A program made the translations under genes and the position numbers. The notes beneath the pieces were generated by a model that was not told the DNA's origin, did not search any database, and saw nothing but the letters and a program-made list of their open reading frames with translations. From CBDCFV01 sp963664625 (GTDB taxonomy: Bacteria; Chloroflexota; Dehalococcoidia; Lucifugimonadales; UBA3495), in assembly GCA_963664625.1 (NCBI GenBank), contig OY761541.1:2790001-2854000 (forward strand): DNA of 64,000 nucleotides. Reading direction: 5' to 3'. Shown here one piece after another: positions 45,426 to 54,198 of this stretch. Every line of letters begins with the position of its first letter. Position 1 is the stretch's first letter.

Positions 45426-47516
45426 TTAGCCCAGGTTGATGAGGGGAGTTGCCTTCAGGAATACCGGCGCGAATACCAAGGATACGATAGCCATCAGCTT
45501 GAGCAGGATGTTCAGCGAAGGCCCCGAAGTGTCCTTGAACGGGTCTCCAACCACGTCGCCCTCGACAGCCGCCTTGTGCGCCTCGGACCCTTTGCCGCCG
45601 AAGTTCCCCAGTTCAACGTACTTCTTGGCGTTGTCCCAAGTCCCGCCCGCAGAGGCCATCATTATCGCCAGCATGAACCCCGCGGAAACCGACCCAATGA
45701 GCAGCCCGCCCAACGCCGCCTCCCCCAGAATAAATCCTGTGGCGATGGGGGCTACGACGGCCATGACGCCGGGCAGGATCATTTCGCGCAAGGCGCTCCG
45801 GGTGCTGATGTCCACGCAACGGGCGGAATCGGGTTGGCCGGTGCCTTCCATCAGGCCGGGAATCTCCCGGAACTGGCGCCTGACCTCGTCAACGATTCCT
45901 TGGGCCGCACGGCCCACCGCCTGCATGGTCAGCGCCGAGAAGAGGAAGGGCAGCATGGCCCCGATGACCAAGCCCACCAGTATCTGGGGTTGCAATAGAT
46001 TGATGCCCGCGGAGCCGGCGGCCAAACGCCCGTCCTCGCCAAGAGTAATCAGCTTTGCGCTGACCGAGTAGGCGGCGAGCAGCGCCAAGGCCGTCAGCGC
46101 CGCCGAGCCTATGGCGAAGCCCTTGCCGGTTGCCGCGGTGGTGTTGCCAAGGGCGTCCAGCGCATCGGTGCGCTCCCTTACTTCGGGGGCCAACTGGGCC
46201 TGCTCCGCGATGCCGCCCGCGTTGTCGGCTACCGGACCGTAGGCGTCGGTCGCCAGCGTAATGCCCAAGGTGGAGAGCAACCCGACGCCGGCCAACGCCA
46301 CCCCATAGAACCCGGCGAACCAGTAGGCCAGCAGTATGGCCACTGACACGCAAGCCACCGGAATCAGGGTGCTGAGCATCCCGGTGGCAATGCCGCTGAT
46401 AATGACGGTGGCCGCCCCGGTCTGCGAGGACTCGGAGACCCGCTTGGTGGGCATGTAGCTGTAAGACGTGTAGTACTCGGTTGCCAGCCCGATTATGGTG
46501 CCCGCCACCAGACCCGCCACCACGCAGCCGAACCAGGACCACTGGCCCGTCATGGTAATGGTCAGGATGGCCGCAAAGATTATCAGCAGTCCTCCGGCGG
46601 TGAATATGCCGTACCGCAGGGCCCAGAGTAGCCGCTCGAAATCGGCCTGCTCGCCGCTCCTGACCACGAAGGTGCCGATTATGGCGGCTACGATGCCGGC
46701 TCCCGCCAGAAGCATGGGGAATACGGCTTGCGGATCGGTGTAGCTCCCCCCGGTGGCGCCAACCGCCAAGGCGACGGCGCTGGCCGACAGGGCAACGGCG
46801 GAGATAATGCTGCCGACGTAGGACTCGAACAGGTCCGCGCCCATTCCGGCCACGTCGCCCACGTTGTCGCCCACGTTATCGGCAATGACTCCGGGGTTGC
46901 GGGGATCATCCTCCGGGATGCCAGCCTCCACCTTTCCTACCAAGTCAGACCCCACATCGGCGGCCTTGGTGAAGATGCCTCCGCCGACCCTGGCGAACAG
47001 GGCTATGGAGCTTGCGCCAAAGCCGAAGCCGGCGACGGCGCTGATGTTCTGAAACACCAAGTAAAGGATCGTTACTCCCAACAGCCCGACGCCGACGACG
47101 GTTACGCCCATTACCGAGCCGCTGGAGAAGGCGACGCGGAGAGCCGGGTTCAGTCCTCTCTGGGCGGCGGCGGCGGTCCTGACGTTGGCGCGGACGGCGA
47201 TATTCATGCCCACGATGCCGGCCAACCCGGAACAGATGGTGCCGACCACGTAGGATATGGCCGTGGCCGGTACGGGAAGGTTGTGCGTAAACAGGGTGTA
47301 GTCCAAGACAGCCAGAACGACGGTTACTACCAAGGCAAAAGGCAGGAGGGTCATATACTCCCGCCGGAGAAAGGCGTTCGCCCCCTGCTGGATCAGGTTT
47401 CCAATCGCTTGGACCTGATCGGTCCCCCTGTCCGCCGCCAGTACTCGGGCCGCCGTCACGGCGGCGAAAGCCAAGGCCAAGCCGCCGGCGACGAGGGCTA
47501 CGATTATCGGTATCAT
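45426..47516 (-). CDS. hppA: membrane-bound pyrophosphatase, K+-dependent type
   Basis: The 696-aa polytopic ion pump couples pyrophosphate hydrolysis to H+ or Na+ export. Substrate and metal site DVGSDLVGKVEAGIPEDDPRNPG plus IADNVGDNVGDVAGMGADLFESYVGS is intact, and the C-terminal mirror region GGTWDNAKKYVELG...AVEGDVVGDPFKDTSGPSLNIL is present. The subgroup-defining segment reads GNTTAATGKGFAIGSAALTAL, with Ala where K+-independent enzymes have Lys, so K+ dependence is predicted. H+ versus Na+ specificity is not decided here. ATG 47516 follows AAAGGA. Confidence 0.97.
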   Translation of the reverse strand: MIPIIVALVAGGLALAFAAVTAARVLAADRGTDQVQAIGNLIQQGANAFLRREYMTLLPFALVVTVVLAVLDYTLFTHNLPVPATAISYVVGTICSGLAGIVGMNIAVRANVRTAAAAQRGLNPALRVAFSSGSVMGVTVVGVGLLGVTILYLVFQNISAVAGFGFGASSIALFARVGGGIFTKAADVGSDLVGKVEAGIPEDDPRNPGVIADNVGDNVGDVAGMGADLFESYVGSIISAVALSASAVALAVGATGGSYTDPQAVFPMLLAGAGIVAAIIGTFVVRSGEQADFERLLWALRYGIFTAGGLLIIFAAILTITMTGQWSWFGCVVAGLVAGTIIGLATEYYTSYSYMPTKRVSESSQTGAATVIISGIATGMLSTLIPVACVSVAILLAYWFAGFYGVALAGVGLLSTLGITLATDAYGPVADNAGGIAEQAQLAPEVRERTDALDALGNTTAATGKGFAIGSAALTALALLAAYSVSAKLITLGEDGRLAAGSAGINLLQPQILVGLVIGAMLPFLFSALTMQAVGRAAQGIVDEVRRQFREIPGLMEGTGQPDSARCVDISTRSALREMILPGVMAVVAPIATGFILGEAALGGLLIGSVSAGFMLAIMMASAGGTWDNAKKYVELGNFGGKGSEAHKAAVEGDVVGDPFKDTSGPSLNILLKLMAIVSLVFAPVFLKATPLINLG

Positions 47517-47719
47517 TGCCTATCCTTTCACGGCAAAAGCCGCCTGTTTTGAGGCGTGGGAAACTTATCATACCCTTAAACGGGCGTCAAGCAAAACCGC
47601 ACCGCCTAAGTGCGGCGGCATCGTGCTATTATGGGCTGGGAAACCTGTTGACCACGGGTTGCGGACATGACGCAACCGCTTGAGGAAACATTTCCATCCT
47701 TGCAGGAGGACGCATCGAG

Positions 47720-48520
47720 ATGACAACCAGCGCTCAAACCTGGAGCGAAGAGATAGTAGAGGCGGCGGGGGGGCCGGTGCAATTGGCGAGGGGAGGCCAA
47801 GGGGAGCCTCTGCTGATATTCCACGACGAGATAGGCGACCGCAATTGGTTAGACTACCATCAACAACTCGCCCAGGACTACAGCCTTCTTCTTCCTTCCC
47901 ATTCGGGATTCGGCGCGACCCAACGCCGCGAATGGATTGCAAGCATGAGGGACTTGGCGGGGTGGTACCTTGAACTGATGGAAGACTTGGAACTGGGCCC
48001 AGTCAACGCCATCGGCTTTTCTATGGGAGGTTGGCTGGCCGCGGAAATCGCCAGCATGTGCCCCCAAGTCTTCAAAAAGCTGGCCTTGGTGGGGCCAATG
48101 GGGATCCGGCCGCCCACCGGGGAGATATATGACATGTTCCTGGTGGTGGCCAAGCAGTTCATCACCGACGGCTTTCTTGACCCAGACAGCGTGCCCGAGT
48201 TCGCGACCCTGTGCCCCGATGAACCGACTCCTGAGAACATCGACGTTTGGGAGGACTCCAGGGTGGAGGCCAGCAGGCTGGGCTGGAGGCCGTACATGCA
48301 CAACCCCAGCCTTCCCAACCTGCTTCACCGGATCAAGTCCCTTCCGACTCTCATCGTGTGGGGACAGCAGGACGCCATCGTGCCGTTGAGCGCTGGCCAA
48401 GTCTACCAAGAGTCCATCAAAGACTCTCGATTGGCCGTGGTTGAAAACTGCGGCCACCGGGTAGAGGTAGAGAAATCCGGCGAGTTCGTCCGGCTCATCA
48501 AGGACTTTATGTCGGCCTGA
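47720..48520 (+). CDS. alpha/beta hydrolase
   Basis: The 266-aa protein has an alpha/beta-hydrolase fold: oxyanion segment LLIFHDEIGDRNW, nucleophile elbow GFSMGG (Ser about 95), acid in IVWGQQDAIVPLSAG and histidine in VVENCGHRVEVEKS. It resembles the 2-hydroxymuconic-semialdehyde-hydrolase type used in ring-cleavage pathways. It is followed by a luciferase-like flavin enzyme 111 bp later on the same strand, suggesting a common catabolic role. Start ATG is preceded by AGGAGG. Confidence 0.88.
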   Translation: MTTSAQTWSEEIVEAAGGPVQLARGGQGEPLLIFHDEIGDRNWLDYHQQLAQDYSLLLPSHSGFGATQRREWIASMRDLAGWYLELMEDLELGPVNAIGFSMGGWLAAEIASMCPQVFKKLALVGPMGIRPPTGEIYDMFLVVAKQFITDGFLDPDSVPEFATLCPDEPTPENIDVWEDSRVEASRLGWRPYMHNPSLPNLLHRIKSLPTLIVWGQQDAIVPLSAGQVYQESIKDSRLAVVENCGHRVEVEKSGEFVRLIKDFMSA

Positions 48521-48631
48521 CGGTCGCCGCCCCCTCCAGGAACAACGGTGGTATAATCGAGCGAAATTGGCCCCTCGTGCCGAGGCACGTCAGTGGGGTC
48601 GAGCGGCCGCCCTAAACGAAGGAGGTTACGC

Positions 48632-49918
48632 ATGTTTATAGGCTACTTCACGGAACGGCCTTACCAGGACCCCAAGTCCGGTTTCTTCGGCGCCACCGGC
48701 AAGCCCATCATGGACTTGACCGTGAGCAACGACATCTACGATGCCAAGCTGGGGGCCGATCTTTACAACCGTTACCTCGACGAGAAGATTTACGCCGAGG
48801 AGATGGGCTTCGACGGCTTGATGCTCAACGAGCACCACGGCACCGCCTTCTGTATGGGCGGAGCAATGAACGTGGAGGCCTCCATCCTGGCCCGCATTAC
48901 CGAACGGGCGAAGATAGTCCTGCTGGGCAACATATTGCCCCTGTGGGACGACCCCCTGTGGCTGGTGGAACAGCTTTCCATGATAGACATGATCTCCCGT
49001 GGCAGGCTGGTTTCGGGCTGGGTGCGCGGCACCGGGCGGGAGAGCGTCTCTCACAATATCGAACCGCATTACAACTGGGAGCGGTTCCAGGAAGCCCACG
49101 ACCTGATAGTAAAGGCTTGGACTACTCCGGGACCCTTCCGCTGGGAGGGCAAACACTTCCACTACCGGCACGTCAATCCTTGGGTCAAGCCCTACCAGAC
49201 GCCGCACCCGCCCATCTGGCTGCCGGGCGTAGTAAGCCGCGATTCGCTCATGTGGGCCGCCGAGAAGCGCATCCCCTACATCATGCTGGCAACTGAAATG
49301 GACCCGACCAAGCAGGCGTTCCAGATATACCATGACGCCGCCGCTGAGTTGGGCTACCAGTCCGGCCCGCAAAACCTTGGCTACCTCTGGAAAGTCCACG
49401 TTGACGAGACCGAGGAACTGGCCGAGCAGACGGGCCGCAAATACGTGCAGGGCCCGAGCAATCCCTTCCTGGCAGGCAACGAAGGCACCGTGAATCCCGC
49501 GCTAGTCAACCTGCCCGGTCTTACCTCCCGCAGGAGAGTGTTGCCCACCCAAGCCGTGGCTACGCAAGCCCGCGGCGGAGGCGGAGGGGTTGCCGGCGTG
49601 CTGGGAAGGCCTTACGAGCAGCAGATCGCCGACCATACCATCATATGCGGCACTCCCGACACGGTGATTCCCAAGATACGCCACGTCTTGGAGTACATCC
49701 GGCCCGGAAGCATCTTCTTCTGGGACGGCGACGGCGCCATGACCCACGACGACGCGATGCGCAGCCTGCGGTTGATGGGCCAGGAAGTCATACCGGCGGT
49801 GCGCGAGATGGCGAAGGAGCTGGAGCTTCCCGGCCCCTTCGAGGTGGACCCGGCTACCGGCAAGTCCTTGACAGAGAACGGGGGAGCGCCGGAGGCTGGT
49901 TCTCAGGAAGCCGCGTAG
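48632..49918 (+). CDS. LLM-class (luciferase-like) flavin-dependent monooxygenase
   Basis: The 428-aa product begins at ATG 48632 behind AAGGAGG; a 13-codon upstream extension has no ribosome site. The bacterial-luciferase TIM-barrel pattern is clear: MFIGYFTERPYQ, MGFDGLMLNEHHGTAF, ILARITERAKIVLLGNILPL, IDMISRGRLVSGWVRGTGRES and, late, IICGTPDTVIPKIRHVLEYI. Such enzymes use reduced flavin to oxygenate aldehydes, sulfonates, ketones or amines. Similar genes are strongly expanded in SAR202 Chloroflexota. Substrate unknown. Confidence 0.92.
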   Translation: MFIGYFTERPYQDPKSGFFGATGKPIMDLTVSNDIYDAKLGADLYNRYLDEKIYAEEMGFDGLMLNEHHGTAFCMGGAMNVEASILARITERAKIVLLGNILPLWDDPLWLVEQLSMIDMISRGRLVSGWVRGTGRESVSHNIEPHYNWERFQEAHDLIVKAWTTPGPFRWEGKHFHYRHVNPWVKPYQTPHPPIWLPGVVSRDSLMWAAEKRIPYIMLATEMDPTKQAFQIYHDAAAELGYQSGPQNLGYLWKVHVDETEELAEQTGRKYVQGPSNPFLAGNEGTVNPALVNLPGLTSRRRVLPTQAVATQARGGGGGVAGVLGRPYEQQIADHTIICGTPDTVIPKIRHVLEYIRPGSIFFWDGDGAMTHDDAMRSLRLMGQEVIPAVREMAKELELPGPFEVDPATGKSLTENGGAPEAGSQEAA

Positions 49919-49978
49919 AGCGGCAAGTCTGAGCGGCGGCTAAATATAAGGAATTGACGAACAACAAAGAGACCGGTG

Positions 49979-50374
49979 ATGGTAGCAACTGACCGTGTGC
50001 GCGAGATATTTGCCGATGTAAGGGCGATGCACGAGGCGTCGTTGGAGCGTTTGGAAGCAGGCGACGTCCGTGATGCGGCGGAAAAGGCTTGGTGCGCCAC
50101 CAGGAGGGCTACCGATGCCTTGATTCTGGCATGGACAAACAGGGAACCGGAGAGAGTGCCGGAAACAACCCGTGAATTGCGGAGATTGGGTAACGACAAT
50201 CCTGGTGTTGCCCTGCTGGTAGACCGCTATTGTGCGGTGCGGGACTTGTTGCACGGCGACTGCTTTTATTTCGGGCTGTGTGACCCTATTGAGGATACCG
50301 AAAACCGCATCCGCCAGACCCGTGAATACATTGATGATGCTGCGCGACTGGCAGACCTTGGCCGGAATGGTTAA
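49979..50374 (+). CDS. PaREP1/HEPN-like small protein, paralog of the gene at 11194-11577
   Basis: A 131-aa helical protein sharing with the other copy the opening ATDR, the block RDAAEKAWCATRRATDALILA and the block RDLLHGDCFYFGLCDP. It starts at ATG 49979; a GTG directly before it is an alternative. In this copy the arginine is three residues from the histidine (RDLLH), so the HEPN RNase motif is imperfect. A terminator follows. Function unknown; it lies between two flavoenzyme genes without an evident partner. Confidence 0.68.
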   Translation: MVATDRVREIFADVRAMHEASLERLEAGDVRDAAEKAWCATRRATDALILAWTNREPERVPETTRELRRLGNDNPGVALLVDRYCAVRDLLHGDCFYFGLCDPIEDTENRIRQTREYIDDAARLADLGRNG

Positions 50375-50457
50375 GTTCATGTTTCAAGGGCAGTGTATAC
50401 CGCTGTCTGGCGGACGGTAAACTTGAGAAGCTAAGGATATAGGTTCCTCAAAAACCT

Positions 50458-50498
50458 CCGGCGCCATCCCAAAACGGTGTGGCGCCGGTATTCTTTTC
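50458..50498 (+). terminator. terminator after the HEPN-like gene
   Basis: CCGGCGCCA (50458-50466) pairs perfectly with TGGCGCCGG (50480-50488), followed by TATTCTTTTC. A GTG at 50477, which would extend the halogenase N-terminus, lies inside the hairpin. Confidence 0.78.
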
Positions 50499-50527
50499 TC
50501 CTCTGTATCGACAATGAGGAAATCGCT

Positions 50528-52171
50528 TTGACCGCCCAACAAATGCAGACAAACGCCGTCGTAATCGGCGGAGGGCCTGCCGGGAGCACGGCGGCGGCCA
50601 TGCTGGCCCGCCAGGGTATGGCGGTCATGTTGCTGGAAAGAGAGCGTTTCCCACGGGAGCACGTCGGCGAGTCGCTGCTGCCGGCCAGTATGCCTGTTCT
50701 GGAGGAACTGGGTGTGTTGGGCACGGTGCAGGAGGCGGGGTTCGTGCCCAAGTTCGGGGCCACTATGTCATGGGGCCGGGACCGAGCGCCCTGGAGTTGG
50801 TATTTCGGAGAGACCAACGCCAAGTATCCCCATTCTTACCAGGTCTGGCGTCCCCGGTTCGACCAGATATTGCTGGAGAACAGCCGCTCCCTGGGCGTCG
50901 ACGTCCGTGAGGGTCACCGGGTAGCTGAGGTTGTTTGGGATGGACAAAGGGCTGCGGGTATACGCTTCCGTACAGAGGACGGCCACACCGGCAGCGTCCG
51001 TGCCAACTTCGTCGTTGACGCCAGCGGTCAATCCGGGCTGCTGAGCAGGAGCATGGACCTGCGCCAGTGGGACACCTTCTTTCAAAACCTGGCGGTCTAT
51101 GGGTACTTCACCGGCGCCCAAAGGCTTCCGCCGCCCGACGACGGCAACATCTTCATCGAGTCTTACGAGCACGGTTGGCTCTGGACCATCCCGCTGAACG
51201 ATGGCTGGAACAGCGTGGGGGTGGTGGCCGACAGCGAAACAGGTCAGCGTCTGATAGCCAAACACGGCCTCAAGGGATTTTTCGATTCACAGATCGCTCA
51301 AGCTCCCTACACCGCGGGGCTGCTCAAGGGGGCGGGCTTGGCTTCCGGGCCTTTCATCGTAAAAGACTGGTCTTACGTATGCGACCGGTTGGCCGGGGAT
51401 GGTTATGTGCTGGCGGGCGACGCCGCCTGTTTTGTGGATCCGCTTTTCTCTTCGGGCGTGCATCTGGCCTTGATGTCCGGGGTGCTGGCGGCGGCATACG
51501 TCAAGTCGGCGCTCACCGACCCAAGCATTGCCGAGGCGGCAGGACAGGCTTACCGGGAACTGTACCTGAAGGAGTACAGCCACTTCAGGGAAATGGCCAG
51601 GCTGTTTTACTCCAGCAACCTCACGTCCGATTCATACTTCTGGGAAGCCCGGCGGATTTTGGACACCGGAGACGCCTTCTCACCGAGGCAGGCCTTCATC
51701 CAAGCGGTGGCCGGCCAACCACCCCGGGGCTATGAACGGGCGGTGCTGGAGCACGGCCAAGCGCCAGAGAGCTTCGCCTCCAGCGTCCAACAGGTCGAGG
51801 CCGACCGGGCGCAACGGAGCAGCCGCTGGAGGGATACCATTTCCACTGCCCAAGGCCAGCAACGACTGTTGTCGGCCGTTCCCCGCTTGGCCGAAGGCGC
51901 GTCGGTGCAGCATAAGCCTGTCCTGGGCGCCGGAGAGTTCGTGTGGGGTTATACTCTAACCACGAGTGGTCAACCGGAGGGGACTCCGTGCAGCAACCTG
52001 GTTGCCCAACTGGTTTCACGCATTGACGGCGTGGCGACCGTGGGGCAGTTGATGACCCAACTTGGTGCACTGGTGCAAGCCGACAGAATCGAAGACTTGC
52101 AGCGCAGCGTTCTGGCCACGCTGCAAATCCTGTACGTGGACGGGACGGTGGAAGAACTGGCCGGTTTATGA
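50528..52171 (+). CDS. PltA-like flavin-dependent halogenase with extra C-terminal domain
   Basis: FAD enzymes of this class use FADH2, oxygen and halide to halogenate aromatic or carrier-bound substrates. From TTG 50528 (after GAGGAAA) the product is 547 aa. GGGPAGSTAA (14-23) binds FAD, and ERFPREHVGESLLPA is the PltA-type active-site entrance. Lys75 in GFVPKFGATMSWG sits where halogenases have the catalytic lysine, and the diagnostic WxWxIP is present as WLWTIP (217-222). LAGDAACFVDPLFSSG closes the FAD domain. Residues about 460-547 form an added domain (LVAQLVSRIDGVATVGQLM, LATLQILYVDGTVEEL), winged-helix or PqqD-like by eye. No PKS/NRPS or flavin reductase is adjacent. Geranylgeranyl-reductase-type FAD enzymes are the alternative. 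Confidence 0.78.
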   Translation: MTAQQMQTNAVVIGGGPAGSTAAAMLARQGMAVMLLERERFPREHVGESLLPASMPVLEELGVLGTVQEAGFVPKFGATMSWGRDRAPWSWYFGETNAKYPHSYQVWRPRFDQILLENSRSLGVDVREGHRVAEVVWDGQRAAGIRFRTEDGHTGSVRANFVVDASGQSGLLSRSMDLRQWDTFFQNLAVYGYFTGAQRLPPPDDGNIFIESYEHGWLWTIPLNDGWNSVGVVADSETGQRLIAKHGLKGFFDSQIAQAPYTAGLLKGAGLASGPFIVKDWSYVCDRLAGDGYVLAGDAACFVDPLFSSGVHLALMSGVLAAAYVKSALTDPSIAEAAGQAYRELYLKEYSHFREMARLFYSSNLTSDSYFWEARRILDTGDAFSPRQAFIQAVAGQPPRGYERAVLEHGQAPESFASSVQQVEADRAQRSSRWRDTISTAQGQQRLLSAVPRLAEGASVQHKPVLGAGEFVWGYTLTTSGQPEGTPCSNLVAQLVSRIDGVATVGQLMTQLGALVQADRIEDLQRSVLATLQILYVDGTVEELAGL

Positions 52172-52267
52172 AGGTATAGTGGGTTGTGTCCCGCGATTCT
52201 CCGGCGTTATATTGACCTTCCTATCAATTGTTCCGTCGAGAGCAGCTACTGACGAAGGACTGTCCTC

Positions 52268-52768
52268 ATGCCCAACATCAAGTTCCAGACCACACTGCCG
52301 GCGACTCCGGAGCAGGTATTCGAACATATTACGTCTTTTCCCGCCGACGGCAAGGTCAACCAAGCTGAGTTGGAGAAAGTCTACGGCAGAATTGTGGAGC
52401 GGGACGGCGACACGTTTACCTTTGAAGACCGTTCCGAAGACCACGTGAACTGGGCCTGCACCTTCGACCCTCCCAGCGGGCGCGCCATGAAGGCGCTGGA
52501 GTCCAAGTGGGCCGACCGTTACGACTGGTTCGAGGAGGCGCCCAACGGGACCCGCTGGACGGTCGTATGGGTGCCGAAGGCCACCGGGTTTACCGGGTTG
52601 GTCCAGTGGGTGGGCGTCAAGCTGAGGGGCAATGCCCAGATATATAGGAACGTGGTGGCGCCGGTGGTCCGTCACTTCAACGAACCGCCGCCCGCGGCGG
52701 CCCCCGAGAGGACCACACACAGGCGCACAATGAGCCGGCGCGGGCGCAGGGGCCGGCGCCAAAGTTGA
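52268..52768 (+). CDS. SRPBCC (START-like) family protein
   Basis: A 166-aa protein whose first 140 residues follow the helix-grip pattern of the SRPBCC/polyketide-cyclase superfamily: KFQTTLPATPEQVFEHITSFPADGKVN, FTFEDRSEDHVNWACTFDPPSGRAM, WFEEAPNGTRWTVVWVPKA and a long C-terminal helix. The last 25 residues are very basic (THRRTMSRRGRRGRRQ). It follows the halogenase by 96 bp on the same strand and might handle the same hydrophobic ligand; this link is contextual only. Confidence 0.75.
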   Translation: MPNIKFQTTLPATPEQVFEHITSFPADGKVNQAELEKVYGRIVERDGDTFTFEDRSEDHVNWACTFDPPSGRAMKALESKWADRYDWFEEAPNGTRWTVVWVPKATGFTGLVQWVGVKLRGNAQIYRNVVAPVVRHFNEPPPAAAPERTTHRRTMSRRGRRGRRQS

Positions 52769-52832
52769 GGGGCTAGTGGTGCGAAAATTTGTAATGATGG
52801 GTAGCCGTGCTTGCGATGGTTTCATGCGATAT

Positions 52833-52901
52833 GGGCGTCCACAAGGGACGCCCCTACAGTGCAGTCCTAGGTTGGTAGGGGCAACCCTTGTGGTTGCCCT
52901 C
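52833..52901. repeat. pair of inverted GGGCGxCCACAAGGGxCGCCCCTAC repeats
   Basis: GGGCGTCCACAAGGGACGCCCCTAC (52833-52857) and GTAGGGGCAACCCTTGTGGTTGCCCTC (52875-52901) are near-identical units in opposite orientation, each a hairpin by itself. This is a second dispersed-repeat type, seen only here in the window. Confidence 0.6.
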
Positions 52902-52962
52902 GTTGCCCGTCTTTCAATGCGGTTGGTCTACTAGCTCGAAACCCGAGTCGGACACCAACCCC

Positions 52963-52989
52963 GTCATTCCCGCCTGCGCGGGAATGACG
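52963..52989. repeat. dRS3-like palindrome
   Basis: GTCATTCCCGCCTGCGCGGGAATGACG is a complete palindromic copy just after the 3' end of the minus-strand oxidoreductase gene. Confidence 0.72.
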
Positions 52990-53015
52990 ATGGTTGAGTG
53001 GGAATCCATTGCACC

Positions 53016-54122
53016 TCAACCCGCTGGAACCGCCACCCTCTGCCCCTCGTCCGACGACTCCCGTATAGCGTCCAAAAACCTGTGCAGTTCCACCGCCGTA
53101 TCGAAGTTGGAGTCGCAGGGTTGGCCGGAGCGGATGGCCTGTCCGAACAGGTAGTACATCTGCCCAACGTTGTAGGGCGCGCCTTGGGGCATCCCTTCCA
53201 GAACGTGGACGTGGCGGCCGGGTATCTCCAATTCGCGCAGGGTCTGGTCGCCGGCCTTGGCGCCTCGGACTCGTATTTCGTTCAACTGCGGCGACTCGTC
53301 AGAGTCCGCTACCAGGGTCCCCTCTCGCCCGTACACCTCCATCTTCCAACCGCTGCCTGCCCACGGAACACTTGCCACATGGACCGACGCCACCCCGCCG
53401 TTGGCCAGTTTGCCGCTGACCAGGATATTGTCCGGCGCGGTTACGTCCACATACTGCTTGGTGTCGGTCTCGAACCACTGCGGGGCTTGGGTAGCTACGA
53501 CCGAAGATACGTCGCTGAAATCGCCGACCACGTATCGCAGCGCGTCAATCGAGTGGCCGCAGGCGATGGTGAGAGTAGTTGCGCCCAAGGAATCGTCCCG
53601 TTGCCAGGTCCGGTCGGAAGTGCGCTCCAGCACTCCCCCGCGGACCAGGCTCATGTGGCAGGACATAACCTCGCCCACGTAGCCCGTCTCCACCAACTCC
53701 TTCATGTAGGTCACGCCGGGCGCGGCCCTTGCTTGCAGCCCCACCATCGTTTGCACTCCCTTGGCACGGGCAAGGTCGGCAAGCTCCTGCGCCTCGGCCA
53801 GCGTCGCCCCCAAGGGCCACTCGGTGAACACGTGCTTTCCGGCGTTGAGCGCGTCCAAGGTCAGTTGGTAGTGGCTGGGCACCCTGACCACCACCGCGAC
53901 CGCGTCGATTTCGGGGTGGGCCAGCATGTCGCGGTGGTCGTGGAAAGCGTACTTGGCCCCGAACTTGGCCGCCGACTCCTCGGCGCTTTCCCTGCGCGTG
54001 GTGCACACGCCCGTCAACTCGAACTCCGGGCTGGCCAGCAACGCCGGAAGATGGGACCTGTGGGCCCAGCCCACGCTGACGTTGGCTCCTATGACGCCCA
54101 ATCTGATCTTTTCGGATGCCAT
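53016..54122 (-). CDS. Gfo/Idh/MocA-fold protein with EWP in place of the EKP motif (Gal80-like)
   Basis: From ATG 54122, behind AGGAGG, the product is 368 aa. The Rossmann domain is normal (RLGVIGANVSVGWAHRSHLPAL, VCTTRRESAEESAAKFGAK), and the C-terminal domain is family-like. The catalytic EKP motif reads KHVFTEWPLGATLAEA, so the lysine that helps hydride transfer is replaced by tryptophan. The yeast regulator Gal80 and relatives also carry this EWP form and bind NAD(P) without known dehydrogenase activity. A sensor, isomerase-like or modified redox role is possible. Confidence 0.84.
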   Translation of the reverse strand: MASEKIRLGVIGANVSVGWAHRSHLPALLASPEFELTGVCTTRRESAEESAAKFGAKYAFHDHRDMLAHPEIDAVAVVVRVPSHYQLTLDALNAGKHVFTEWPLGATLAEAQELADLARAKGVQTMVGLQARAAPGVTYMKELVETGYVGEVMSCHMSLVRGGVLERTSDRTWQRDDSLGATTLTIACGHSIDALRYVVGDFSDVSSVVATQAPQWFETDTKQYVDVTAPDNILVSGKLANGGVASVHVASVPWAGSGWKMEVYGREGTLVADSDESPQLNEIRVRGAKAGDQTLRELEIPGRHVHVLEGMPQGAPYNVGQMYYLFGQAIRSGQPCDSNFDTAVELHRFLDAIRESSDEGQRVAVPAG

Positions 54123-54198
54123 TACTTGTCCTCCTGCAAACACTCAGGACCGGTTGCCCCTATCCTAACATCCGGCCCTTGCAAGGGCCATGCTCCGG

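Noticed and set aside
50477..50527. GTG start of the halogenase at 50477
   Set aside because: It lies in the loop of the preceding terminator hairpin; TTG 50528 has a ribosome site and starts just before the FAD motif.
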